DNA of 64,000 nucleotides from CAIMUS01 sp046347625. GTDB lineage: Bacteria > Pseudomonadota > Gammaproteobacteria > Competibacterales > Competibacteraceae. The position numbers were made by a program, and so were the translations under genes. The stretch covers positions 744,001-808,000 of the forward strand of contig JAXMFU010000003.1 of assembly GCA_046347625.1 (NCBI GenBank), read 5' to 3'. Shown piece by piece: positions 7,320 to 16,160 of the stretch; positions within the stretch are counted from its first letter, which is position 1, and every line of letters starts with the position of its first letter. The notes under the pieces were generated by a model, which worked only from the letters and a program-made list of their open reading frames with translations, was not told the DNA's origin and ran no database searches.

Positions 7320-8391
7320 GTTTAGCGCCGACTGGCGCTGGCTGGATCTGACCGGCGCCAAGATCGACGACGCCTGTCGCAAACAACTGGGCGGCAAGGA
7401 CTTCTCCGGGGCCAAACTGGCGTATGTCGATCTCTCGCTGTCCGACCCTCAGGCCGGCGTCGATCTGACTAAAACCCAGTGGAACACCGCCGATCTGACC
7501 GGCGCCACCTTCACCGGCGCTATTCTGGACGGAGCCGATTTCACCGGTGCCATGCTTATCGCCGCCAACCTGACCTATATCCAGGCCAAGGGAACGATTT
7601 TCACCGGGGCGCAGTTAAAAGCCGATCAAATCAATGGCAAACCAGGAGCTACGGCCGACTTCGCTCATCTGGAAGATGTCAAGTTCGACAGCGCCGATCT
7701 CTCCTACGCCTCCTTTGGCTATGTGACGCTTACCGGGCCGAAGGTTGTGCTCGGCAAGGCCACGCTCACGGGTTCCCACTGGGAAAACGCCAATCTCAGC
7801 GGGGTCGATCTGACCGGGTTGACCGCGCTGGGGGCGGACTTCAGCGGCACCAATCTCGCCAATACAAGCTTGAAAAACACCAATCTGGCTTATAACGCAT
7901 TCAAGGCGACGGGGACCACCACGCTGACGCCGGCGGAGCTGGTAAAAGCCTATTTTTGTGGCGCTACGCTGGACGCTACCGTGCTGACCTGCGCCGATCT
8001 CACCAATGCTTACAGCCTGAACGCATCACAGACGGTGACCGGTCCGGACGGTCAACAGACCACCTGTGACGCGACTATTATCACGACCGATCCGAACGGG
8101 CAATACACGACCAAGACCGAGGGTGTCGCTAATAAATGCAACACGATTTGCCCGGATGGAAGCACCGGCCCTTGCAAAATCCAGGCGCAATGGCAGTTCC
8201 GTAATACCGGCCCCAAGGTCTGTTGTGTCCGCAAGCGTGGCGATCCCCCCTGTCCTCCTGTCAAGAAAGCGGGCAAGCCCTGCACCAGCGACTGTGACTG
8301 CCACAGCAAAAAGTGTAGCAATGGCGTCTGCGCGGACGATGCCACCTTGATCGAGGCGCTGCGGCTCAAACGCACCGGCCGGCTCCCTTAA
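7309..8391 (+). CDS. pentapeptide-repeat protein with Cys-rich tail
   Basis: The 360-residue product has many A(D/N)LxxA/S-type pentapeptides between residues 12 and 240 (for example ADLTGATFTGAILDGADFTGA, here split by a few irregular coils). These should form a right-handed quadrilateral beta-helix. From about residue 245 the repeat gives way to a region with some 18 cysteines, ending in CTSDCDCHSKKCSNGVC. That spacing resembles small disulfide-knot domains of secreted proteins. No signal peptide is visible at the chosen ATG, which is odd for a disulfide-rich protein; the true export signal may have been on the fragment upstream. It is followed after 34 bases by the propeller-like gene and is probably co-transcribed with it. 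Confidence 0.8.
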   Translation: MNCEFSADWRWLDLTGAKIDDACRKQLGGKDFSGAKLAYVDLSLSDPQAGVDLTKTQWNTADLTGATFTGAILDGADFTGAMLIAANLTYIQAKGTIFTGAQLKADQINGKPGATADFAHLEDVKFDSADLSYASFGYVTLTGPKVVLGKATLTGSHWENANLSGVDLTGLTALGADFSGTNLANTSLKNTNLAYNAFKATGTTTLTPAELVKAYFCGATLDATVLTCADLTNAYSLNASQTVTGPDGQQTTCDATIITTDPNGQYTTKTEGVANKCNTICPDGSTGPCKIQAQWQFRNTGPKVCCVRKRGDPPCPPVKKAGKPCTSDCDCHSKKCSNGVCADDATLIEALRLKRTGRLP

Positions 8392-8425
8392 CGGTCTGTC
8401 AGCCCGCAGGAGAACACCCTTCAAG

Positions 8426-9667
8426 GTGCGTGACGCCGCCGCCCTGGAAGGAATCCGCTTCGAGACGCCCTATGCGAGGGCGGGTAACACTGCCGGCGGC
8501 GCCTACAGTTTCGAGGATGAAAACTGGCGCAGCGGTTGCCGGGTCACCTTGGAGAGCAGCAGCGGCCGAACCATTACGTTCAGCGCGACCAATTGCCAGT
8601 GCCGTCACCTCGGTGTCTATATCCGGTTTCTGGACAACCAAGGCGCGCCGCTACCCTTGGCGTCGCTGCCGGCGGGGGAACGAGCGGCAGCGCATCGCCT
8701 GGATACCGCCACGGCCGGTTTTCTCGGTATTGTCGGGCCACAGCCGCTGTTCTTCGGTGTGCCACTGTCAGGGGACGTAGCCGCGCGCTTCACCGTGACG
8801 CTGCCTTCAGCGGCAATGAGTCTGGAGGTTCTCGCCGGCGGCATAGGTCTGGGGCCTCTGCCGGACCGGTTGGCGGCGGACGGTGCCGTCCAGATTCCGG
8901 GGGCGGTGTCGACCCTAGTCATGGAATGGGTCTTGCCGGCGTTCTATCTGGCCGCCGGCAAGACCGTGGACCGGATACAGGCGGCACAGCCGACGGTGCT
9001 GGCGCCGCTGGAAGCCTATGTGCTGGATTTCGCGGCCCGACCGGAAATTCAGTCCACCTTTCTGACGGCCATCGGCAAAGCGGCCCTGGATGCGGTGGAT
9101 ACGACAAGCGATAACGACAAGTTGGAACTGCTGCGCCTGCCGACGAAGCCATACCCACAAACGGAGGCCGCGGCCTATGCCATTCAGGTCGCCGGTCAAG
9201 GGAAAAACCTGGGGCGCTTGCAGGGCGCCAGGGCCATCGCCCTCGCCGGTAATGTGTTGCTGGTGCTCGAAGATGATAACGAGCGTATTCAGGCGTTCGA
9301 TCTCGCTGGCAATGTCGTCAAGTATTTCAATGACTCCGCGTCTATGCCGCTCAAGCAATGGCCGGACGACGCCACCCGCCGCCTGAGCTATCTGGATCTA
9401 CAGGTCGACGGCGCGGGCTATCTCTATGTGCTGTCCTACGAAGAACCCGGCGACCATTCCGACCAGTACCGACTGGATGTTTACACTCCCCAAGGGAGTC
9501 CGCTGGCGCGCACGACCGGGGTTGCCACGGCGCGTTTTGTGCTCGATCCCTGGGGCGCCGTCTACACCCTCGACTATGAACTGCTGCAAGGCCCGAATCA
9601 GCGGCCCGAACCGTCGGTAAGTCTATGGGCGGCGGCCGGACCGGCGCCCGGATCGGAGGGGATTTAA
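8426..9667 (+). CDS. NHL/beta-propeller-like protein
   Basis: The 413-residue product is not a member of a family I can name with certainty. The N-terminal half (residues 1-140) is rich in beta strands with a Cys cluster near residue 20-55. The C-terminal half contains blade-like phrases typical of NHL or six-bladed propellers: ALAGNVLLVLEDDNERIQAFD, LQVDGAGYLYVLSYE and FVLDPWGAVYTLDYEL. The start is GTG at 8426 behind an AGGAG 13 bases away, so the start is uncertain. The stop is two bases before the next ATG, which marks an operon. The last 25 codons are repeated in damaged form at 11424-11495. Confidence 0.6.
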   Translation: MRDAAALEGIRFETPYARAGNTAGGAYSFEDENWRSGCRVTLESSSGRTITFSATNCQCRHLGVYIRFLDNQGAPLPLASLPAGERAAAHRLDTATAGFLGIVGPQPLFFGVPLSGDVAARFTVTLPSAAMSLEVLAGGIGLGPLPDRLAADGAVQIPGAVSTLVMEWVLPAFYLAAGKTVDRIQAAQPTVLAPLEAYVLDFAARPEIQSTFLTAIGKAALDAVDTTSDNDKLELLRLPTKPYPQTEAAAYAIQVAGQGKNLGRLQGARAIALAGNVLLVLEDDNERIQAFDLAGNVVKYFNDSASMPLKQWPDDATRRLSYLDLQVDGAGYLYVLSYEEPGDHSDQYRLDVYTPQGSPLARTTGVATARFVLDPWGAVYTLDYELLQGPNQRPEPSVSLWAAAGPAPGSEGI

Positions 9668-9669
9668 AC

Positions 9670-11418
9670 ATGTATTTTACAGCCGTTTTAACGCTCTCCT
9701 TTGGGCTGGTCCTGCTGTTGGCCGGCGGTGTCGCATTCGCCGCCGATCGGTGCGGCGATGCCGATCTCTCCAAACTGGCCAGTCGGATTTACGTCGCCCC
9801 CACGGGCGGCGACAGCCCTACGTGTGGTGCGAGCGCCGCGGCCCCCTGCCAGTCTATCCAGCAGGGCATCGACCGCTGTAACGGGGCCGGCTGCGGCGTG
9901 CTGGTGCGTTATGGTCGCTACGATCTCACCGCCACGATCCAGCTCAAAGACGGGGTCAGCGTTTATGGCCGCTGTGTCTTCGACGGCGATGTCGATCGCA
10001 ATTATCGCTCGACGCTGCTGGCGCCGGCGGGGGGACAACCGGCGTTCAATGCCGCCAATATCAATACGCCGACGTGGCTGGATGGCTTTTTCGTGCGGGG
10101 CAGCGACGCCACGACGCCGGGCGGCGCCAGCATCGCCATGACGGTCAGCAACAGCGCGGGCTTGACCCTGCGCTGGATCCAACTGATCGGTGGCAAGGGC
10201 GCAGACGGGGCGCCTGGAAGCCGCACGGACGGCGGTCAGGGGGGTAACGGCTGGGGACCTTCCGGTGATACCGGAGGACCGGGCGGCGATGCCTGTGGCG
10301 GCAATGCCCAGGGAGGGAAGGGAGGACAGGGAGCAGACTTCCAACAGGTAAGCTCGGACACCTGTGCCATTTGGTGCTATTGCCACAACAACAACTATCC
10401 AAATAGCCGCGGCAGAGACGGCGCCGCCAGCGGCAATATTGCCGGTGGAAGCGGCAAGGAGCCGGCCGCAAGGGGCGCCGGCTGCGATAACCATACCGAC
10501 ACTGCGCAAGACGGATTCACCGGCGATCCGGGTAAGACCGGGGCGTGCGCCCTTCAGGGCGGCACGGCCGACCCGGATATCTTCGGTGACTTCAGTGGGG
10601 GGCATTGGATACCGGGCCAGGGCAACGGTGGCCAGACGGGCGATGTAGGTAGCGGCGGGGGCGGGGGAGGTTCCGGCGGCATGGCGGTCTTGCCCGGCCA
10701 CGATATTCCCGGTCGACCTGGCGGCGGCGGCGGTGGTGGGGGCTGCGGAGGTGCCGGTGGAACGGGGGGACAACAGGGCGGAGCTTCCATCCCCCTGGTT
10801 CTGGTGCAATCTGCCGTACCACGATCGAACAGCATCCTGATTCCAGGGCCGGGCGGCAGTGGTGGGGCCGGCGGCATGGGCGGCCAGGGCGGACCGGGTG
10901 GCAGTGGTCACAGCGGGGCTGCCGGCCACAACCTGCACGTTTATCAGTGGGCCGCTTACGATGTTTGGCAACCTGGCGCCGGCGGTACTGGCGGTGATGG
11001 GGGTTACGGTGGGGCCGGCGCGGGTGGCGCCGGTGGTAATGGTGGCCCGTCCATTGGCATCGCCCTGGTGGGCACATCGCCAGCTCTGCCTAACGACCAG
11101 GGAATCTATGCGGGTCAACCCGGCGCCGGAGGGAGCAAAGGTGTAGGTGGCCAGAACGACTCGACTCAATGCAAAGGGGCGGACGGCGCGGACGGCGTGG
11201 GTGGCGGTAAAGCCACTTGGTGGCAATATCTGCCGGAAGGATATGCCTCTTGTGCACAGGAGAATGGAACTTGCCGCTTCAGCGGGACGAAAGAGGTTGC
11301 TTTCGGCGCCAATGGTCGATTCATCTATAAGACGGCGACCGACAGCATTAATTGCAATGACAACACCTTTGGCGACCCGATATTCGGTACGGTGAAGGCG
11401 TGCTACATCTCCAAGTAA
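9670..11418 (+). CDS. secreted glycine-rich protein with beta-helix-like head
   Basis: I chose the ATG at 9670 rather than an upstream in-frame codon because it gives a clean signal peptide (MYFTAVLTLSFGLVLLLAGGVAFA, cut before ADR) and has GGAGGGG ten bases upstream. Residues 25-150 resemble the DUF1565/pectate-lyase-like opening of surface proteins (IYVAPTGGDSPTCGASAAAPCQSIQQGI, with paired cysteines). Residues about 170-490 are dominated by GG and GxGG runs, like PE_PGRS or myxobacterial Gly-rich proteins. The C-terminus has further cysteines. It probably sits outside the cell or on the surface as a flexible or fibrous protein. It is the third member of an operon-like triad with 7309-8391 and 8426-9667. 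Confidence 0.72.
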   Translation: MYFTAVLTLSFGLVLLLAGGVAFAADRCGDADLSKLASRIYVAPTGGDSPTCGASAAAPCQSIQQGIDRCNGAGCGVLVRYGRYDLTATIQLKDGVSVYGRCVFDGDVDRNYRSTLLAPAGGQPAFNAANINTPTWLDGFFVRGSDATTPGGASIAMTVSNSAGLTLRWIQLIGGKGADGAPGSRTDGGQGGNGWGPSGDTGGPGGDACGGNAQGGKGGQGADFQQVSSDTCAIWCYCHNNNYPNSRGRDGAASGNIAGGSGKEPAARGAGCDNHTDTAQDGFTGDPGKTGACALQGGTADPDIFGDFSGGHWIPGQGNGGQTGDVGSGGGGGGSGGMAVLPGHDIPGRPGGGGGGGGCGGAGGTGGQQGGASIPLVLVQSAVPRSNSILIPGPGGSGGAGGMGGQGGPGGSGHSGAAGHNLHVYQWAAYDVWQPGAGGTGGDGGYGGAGAGGAGGNGGPSIGIALVGTSPALPNDQGIYAGQPGAGGSKGVGGQNDSTQCKGADGADGVGGGKATWWQYLPEGYASCAQENGTCRFSGTKEVAFGANGRFIYKTATDSINCNDNTFGDPIFGTVKACYISK

Positions 11419-11423
11419 GCGCC

Positions 11424-11495
11424 TGGCTCGATCCGTGGGGCGCCGTCTACGCGCTCGATTATGAACTGTCGCAGGGCTCCAATCAGCGACTCCAA
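11424..11495 (+). pseudogene. decayed copy of the 3' end of the propeller-like gene
   Basis: The stretch encoding WLDPWGAVYALDYELSQGSNQR repeats bases 9541-9612 with about 80 percent identity, then diverges. It directly follows the Gly-rich gene. This is a remnant of a second, paralogous propeller gene, so the cassette was once duplicated. Confidence 0.7.
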
Positions 11496-11543
11496 CAATC
11501 ATGCTTTTCAGAAAAAGGCGCGCCCGGGGATGAAATCGGCTCC

Positions 11544-11699
11544 CTGTCGGGTTACGACGCGCCCGTTATCTCGCGGCGAGCGGCTACCTGAGTGGCGGGC
11601 GCGTCTAACCCGACCTACGGGCTGTCGGGTTACGACGCGCCCGTTATCTCGCGGCGAGCGGCTACCTGAGTGGCGGGCGCGTCTAACCTGACCTACGGG
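11544..11699. repeat. exact tandem duplication of a 78-base REP unit
   Basis: Two 78-base units, 11544-11621 and 11622-11699, differ by a single base (CCCGACC versus CCTGACC). Each begins CTGTCGGGTTACGACGCGCC and ends with the inverse GCGCGTCTAACCCGACCTACGG. They are non-coding and belong to the same REP type as 228-300. Confidence 0.9.
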
Positions 11700-12140
11700 C
11701 GGATTTTCAAGGCAACCTTCGCATTTTACTTTCCAGCCATTAACCCGAAGAGCGTCATGATCATGGGCAAAGAATCCACTGTTTTTTCACTCGATGAAAT
11801 ACTCGCCTCTTATATCCCTCGTTATGGCCTAGCCCCAACACTCGTGTCATCAGCCGCCACTTCGGTTCCCTCACCGATAGGAAGTCTAATGTTAGGTATT
11901 GGAAACACTACAGGTCGCTATGAGCATGGCCGGAAAACCCCTGATTTAGGGTTTCCGCCTAGTCCCTGTTGACGACAGGGTGTTCCGTACCTTCCGTACG
12001 GAGGGGTGGGCACGGAATTCTGGCGATGATGGGAGGGGTGTCGATAAACAGTTGTTTTCCGACCCTTATTCTCAGGAAAATGCCAGCGGTCGAGCGAGCC
12101 AGTAAGGGGCATTTTTCCCAAATGGCGGCTGATGACATGA
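11700..12140. other. intergenic stretch without a supported gene
   Basis: A short frame at 11757-11972 opens with MIMGKESTVFSLDEILASY, but has no ribosome site or recognisable family and is interrupted by GC-skewed filler. A stem GGTGTTCCGTACCTTCCGTACGGAGG lies near 11988. The left edge of the headless STAND gene falls within this stretch. I see nothing else. Confidence 0.4.
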
Positions 12141-13421
12141 GTGTTGGGTCTGGGCCTGGTGGTCACGGAAGGCAGCACGGTCGAAGTTGCCCACGAGGCG
12201 CTCATTCGTGGCTGGCCGCAGTTGCGCCAGTGGATCGACGAAGACCGGGGGGCTCTGCTCGTCCACCGCCGGCTCACCGAGGCGGCGGCGGAATGGCAGC
12301 GGCTGGAATGGGATGAATCGGCTCTCTATCGAGGTCTGCGGCTCGATCTGGCGTTGGCCTGGCGTAAAGGACACGAGCAGGACCTGAATGAAGGAGAGCG
12401 GGATTTTCTGGATGCGAGCCTGGATTTGCGACAGCGCCGGGAAGCCGAGCAGCGTCGGATGGCTGAGGAAAAGGAGGCACAACGTCGGCGGGAATTACGA
12501 CAGCAGCGTCTCATCGCTCAGTTGTCGGTAGCCGGTTTGCTGGTCGCTCTACTGCTGGCACTGGCGGCAGGTTACCAGTGGAAGACAGCGGCGGAGCAGC
12601 GGCGGGTCGCTTTGTCGGAAAAACTGGCCATCGCCGCCAAGGAAGCAGCGAACGATAATAAATTCGACCTGGCGCTCCTGCTGGGTGCAGAGGCGAACGA
12701 AATCGGACATTTTCCGGAGGCGGAAGCGGCACTCTTGACATTGCTGTTGAAACGCAATGGTTTCATGGGTTTTTTGCAGGGCCATGCGGATGCGGTGTGG
12801 GGCCTGGCCTTCAGTCCGGACGGCCGAACCCTGGCCTCGGCTGGTAGAAGCGGAAAGATCTGGCTATGGGATGTAAACATTGCCCGGCCGCGGGGCGAGC
12901 CGCTGAGCGGCTATCAGGATGTGGCTTGGGGTATGGCGTACAGTCCGGATGGTAAGACTCTGGCTCTGGGGGGCGAGGATGGAACCACCCGGCTGTGGGA
13001 TATACAGACCCGCCAGCCTTTGGGAGAACCGTTGACCGGCCATCAGGATGCCGTCTGGAGTATTGCCTTTAGCCCGGATGGTCGGACCCTGGCTTCGGGC
13101 GGCGCAGATCGGACCCTCCGGTTGTGGGATGTGGCGACAGAACAATTGCTGGGAGCGCCGCTGGTCGGCCATCAGGATGATGTTACCAGCATTGCCTTCA
13201 GTCCGGATGGGACAATGCTGGCCTCGGGCAGTAAGGACAGGACGGTCCGGTTATGGGATATCGAGAGGCTCCAACCACTGGAGGAACCGTTACAGCTTGC
13301 CTGCGCTCTCGCCGGTCGCAATCTGACGCCGGCGGAGTGGCGTCATTACCTCGGCAACGAGAAATATCGTAAGACCTGTCCAGAATGGCCCGGTCCACTC
13401 GATGCCGAAACCGGCTGGTAA
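12141..13421 (+). pseudogene. headless STAND-WD40 protein (C-terminal part)
   Basis: The sequence begins abruptly at a motif that is normally internal: VEVAHEALIRGWPQLRQWIDED, the conserved linker at the end of bacterial nSTAND/NACHT ATPase modules. Then come a coiled coil (about residues 85-130), one transmembrane helix (about 132-152) and four WD40 blades (about 215-385) with the usual FSPDGRTLASG...LRLWD phrases. The N-terminal protease or effector domain and the P-loop ATPase are missing, and the only start is a GTG with no ribosome site. Full proteins of this class are about 1000-1500 residues. It is probably a relic, though a membrane-anchored WD40 fragment could still be made. Confidence 0.8.
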
Positions 13422-13433
13422 TTTTTCGATCGC

Positions 13434-13694
13434 TCATGCGACAGCCCAGGCCCGCCAGGGGATCCTACCGAAAACTTCAAAATTCTGGATGGCGCCGTCT
13501 GTGTCGAAGGTCACAGTGATCGTCGCCGTTGAACCTTCATATGTCCTAATATCTCTGGCCATTAGACGGAAACGCGCCAGTTCCTCCGCATTTTCGCTAT
13601 CGCCTGTAAAGATTTTCTCGGCCCATTGAATCGCTTCACGAGTATGATTGAAGCTTTTTTTCCGAATACCCAGTATTTTCGTACGAAGTGCCAT
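13434..13694 (-). CDS. hypothetical protein (86 residues)
   Basis: Unrecognised. The product starts MALRTKILGIRKKSFNHTREAIQWAEKIF, mixes helix with a short beta hairpin (STATITVTFDTDG) and ends FGRIPWRAWAVA. The ribosome site is weak (AAAGG). It is convergent with the WD40 relic, 12 bases from its stop. Base composition is less GC-rich than its neighbours. It could be a real small protein or a fragment. Confidence 0.4.
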   Translation of the reverse strand: MALRTKILGIRKKSFNHTREAIQWAEKIFTGDSENAEELARFRLMARDIRTYEGSTATITVTFDTDGAIQNFEVFGRIPWRAWAVA

Positions 13695-14219
13695 CGCCTT
13701 TATCTTGAGATCGTAATGACATCATGAATAACGGAGGCTGAACGATAATTATCATGCATCGCTTAGCATTCGAGTTTTCCTAGATTTCCATTATTAAACA
13801 ATAGACGGGTCGGCTCATAAATACAATCAGAAGTTTCTTTACGCTTTTTCTAATTTTTCCAATGTTCATAAAGACTTTACTATTATAAGTAACCAATTCT
13901 TTACTTAAGAACAGGCTGAAACCGATGTAGAAGTGAGCCATAGGCGCGCCCGTATCGGTTTGCCGATGACTGCTCGATTCGCGAGCAAGCTTGCTCCTAC
14001 GCAGAAGCAGATGACTGATCATTCTTAATTCAAATACACCAGCTTGTATCTTTAAATTTTTAATTCAGTGGTAAGCGCATAAGAAAGGGATAACCGGCCG
14101 GCGATCGGATCAATTGATTTTACTTCGGTCAGCATTTATGATGGATTGCATTATCGGCTGTTCCGACGATGGGTGCGGAACGGGGCTGTCTCGAAAATGA
14201 TAAACAAGAGGACAATCCA
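13695..14219. other. AT-rich intergenic region
   Basis: No gene is supported. A half-palindrome CGCGAGCAAGCTTGCTCCTAC at about 13978-13998 is related to the GAGCG hairpins of MITE-A. The rest is AT-rich and presumably holds the promoter for the potassium channel gene; I see no convincing -35/-10 pair. Confidence 0.5.
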
Positions 14220-14288
14220 ATGTTAGCGAAGTTCTTCCTTATTCTCACCAACCATGTGGTCAGGCTGGGTACGTGGGTCGAGATTTAA
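14220..14288 (+). CDS. possible 22-residue leader or micro-membrane peptide
   Basis: The ATG at 14220 follows AGAGGA by six bases. The peptide MLAKFFLILTNHVVRLGTWV plus two residues is hydrophobic and amphipathic. It ends 29 bases before the start of the potassium channel gene. It could be a leader peptide or a small membrane protein; there is no family evidence. Confidence 0.3.
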   Translation: MLAKFFLILTNHVVRLGTWVEI

Positions 14289-14317
14289 TATCTTGGCCCC
14301 GTTTGGGGAGACGATCG

Positions 14318-15973
14318 ATGCGGCAAAAGATCCAACGTTCGACTTGGCGCCTGATCGTGCTGTTGGTGAGTATGCCGACAGCGGTCCTGGTTTTCGGTAG
14401 TCTTTACCTGCTCGCTTCCACCTATCTGGAAGGAAAACCCATCGACTTCTGGTCGAGTTTGGAATGGGCCTCCGAAACCTTGACGACCACCGGCTACGGC
14501 GCTTATGCGCCCTGGAAACACCCGGTTGTAATTCTGCTGGTCATTCTGACCCAGTTCGTCGGCATGTTTTTTCTAGTGCTGATCTTTCCCGTGTATGTGC
14601 TGCCGTATATCGAGGAACGGTTCGAGCTGCGCTTGCCGCACACCTTGCCGCCGATGACAGGACGGGTGCTGTTCTACCGCTACGGCCCGGCGCTCGACTC
14701 GCTGCTGGAGGAACTCCAACAACTTGGTTCGGCCTTCGTGATTCTGGAGGAAGATATGCTGCTGGCTCGCAGTCTGCGCGACCGCGGCTATGCTGTAGTA
14801 TTCGGCAACCTGGATGAAGATCCGGGAATCCTGACCGGAGTGGAACAGGCGCAGGCGGTGGTGACCAACGCCGACGACCATGCCAATGCGATCTGCATTC
14901 TGATCGTCCGCGAGCAGGGATTCGACGGTCCGATTTACACCCTTGCCGATAATCCCCTGTACCGGCCGCCGATGCTCAAGGTAGGCGCGTCGGCGGTGTT
15001 CACTCCGACCCATGTGCTCGGTGCGGCGCTGGCGGCCCGCGCCAGCGCCCGCATCAGTCCCCCGGCGGAGGGTCTGCACCTGCTCGGTACGCAGGTCGAC
15101 CTGACCGAATTCCGGGTTCGGGCGGACAGTCCGCTGGCCGGCCGGCGGTTGAGCGAACTGCGCTTAGCCGAACGCTATGGTGTGAGTGTGATCGGCCAAT
15201 GGCGTGGTGGGTATTTCGCCGTCGCTAAAGGACCGGATACGCGCATCGAGCCCGGCACGATTCTGGTCGCGGTTGGTGCTCATGCGAATCTGGCCCAGGT
15301 CGAGCGTTTGGCCACGACAATCCGCCGCACCGGTCCTATCGTGGTGGCCGGTTACGGCACGGTCGGCGGCAAGGTGGTGGAAATGCTGCACGACGCCCAC
15401 GAACTCACCATCGTCATCGACAAGCAAGCCTTGCCAGGCGTCGATATCGTCGGCAACGTGCTCGAACATGCGACCCTGGCCCAGGCGAACGTGCGCACGG
15501 CGAGCGCGGTGGTGCTGGCGTTGAACAACGACAGTGAAGGGGTTTTTGCCACCGCCCTGGTGCGTGATTACGCTCCTGAGGTTCCTCTCATCGTCCGGGT
15601 TAACCGGGCATCGAACGTCGCCCGGCTGTACCAGGCGGGCGCCGATTTCGCTCTCTCGGTGGGACAGATGGCAGGGGAGATTCTCGCCTACCATCTGCTT
15701 GGCGAACAGGCGGTTGCGGTCGAGCCGCGCATCAAATTCGTCCGGTTGCCGGCGGGTGCGCTGGTGGGACTGCATCCGTGGAGTGCCGGGGTACAGGAAC
15801 GGACTGGCGCGGCCGTGGTGGCGGTACAAAGAGACAGCCGGGTATTCGTGACTTTCGATGAGGCTTTCCGGGTACGCCCGGACGATCTCCTGTTCGTCTG
15901 CGGAACACTCGGCAGTCTGGAGCAGTACGGACACGAGTTCCAGATTGCGCCCACCGAAGGTCCACGGCTCTGA
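14318..15973 (+). CDS. potassium channel with two TrkA-type RCK modules
   Basis: The 551-residue protein has an N-terminal pore module: a helix at about residues 14-37, then a pore loop with the filter-like TTTGYGAYAPW (about 57-67) and a second helix (about 70-98). The filter differs slightly from the classic TVGYG. Then come two cytoplasmic TrkA-N domains (about 120-225, without a clear full Rossmann motif, and about 350-460 with IVVAGYGTVGG) and TrkA-C-like segments (about 245-325 and 470-550). This is the BK/MthK-like plan for ligand-gated K+ flux across the inner membrane. I chose the ATG at 14318 (GGGGAG seven bases upstream) rather than the in-frame codon 15 residues earlier. A cyclic-nucleotide-binding gene lies convergently just downstream. 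Confidence 0.88.
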   Translation: MRQKIQRSTWRLIVLLVSMPTAVLVFGSLYLLASTYLEGKPIDFWSSLEWASETLTTTGYGAYAPWKHPVVILLVILTQFVGMFFLVLIFPVYVLPYIEERFELRLPHTLPPMTGRVLFYRYGPALDSLLEELQQLGSAFVILEEDMLLARSLRDRGYAVVFGNLDEDPGILTGVEQAQAVVTNADDHANAICILIVREQGFDGPIYTLADNPLYRPPMLKVGASAVFTPTHVLGAALAARASARISPPAEGLHLLGTQVDLTEFRVRADSPLAGRRLSELRLAERYGVSVIGQWRGGYFAVAKGPDTRIEPGTILVAVGAHANLAQVERLATTIRRTGPIVVAGYGTVGGKVVEMLHDAHELTIVIDKQALPGVDIVGNVLEHATLAQANVRTASAVVLALNNDSEGVFATALVRDYAPEVPLIVRVNRASNVARLYQAGADFALSVGQMAGEILAYHLLGEQAVAVEPRIKFVRLPAGALVGLHPWSAGVQERTGAAVVAVQRDSRVFVTFDEAFRVRPDDLLFVCGTLGSLEQYGHEFQIAPTEGPRL

Positions 15974-16045
15974 TGGGCGCAAGATTCAGCCGCCCCCTAC
16001 CATAGTCCTGATAGGGCCGGATGGTAAAGGAACCCCAACGTCATT

Positions 16046-16140
16046 ACTCGTAACCCGACTCTCCCCGTAAGTCGGGTTAGGCGCGCTGCCTGCCACGCCT
16101 GGAACTGGCAGAGAGGTGGCGGGCGCGCCGTAACCCGACA
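16046..16140. terminator. REP-like palindromes between convergent genes
   Basis: TAACCCGACT...AGTCGGGTTA forms one hairpin, followed by a larger one from GGCGCGC...GCGCGCC and the outer CGTAACCCGACA. It lies between the channel gene and the convergent cyclic-nucleotide-binding gene and could stop transcripts from both sides. No clear poly-T tract follows. Confidence 0.5.
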
Positions 16141-16160
16141 GGGTGCTCGATCCCGGCCGT

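Noticed and set aside
6690..7415. 241-codon minus-strand frame opposite the regulator tail
   Set aside because: No ribosome site or family; the plus strand fits operon logic with a start/stop overlap.
9688..11502. 604-codon minus-strand open frame opposite the Gly-rich gene
   Set aside because: It mirrors the GGC-rich codons of the real gene (Ala/Pro/Arg-rich output), has no ribosome site and no domain, while the plus strand has a signal peptide.
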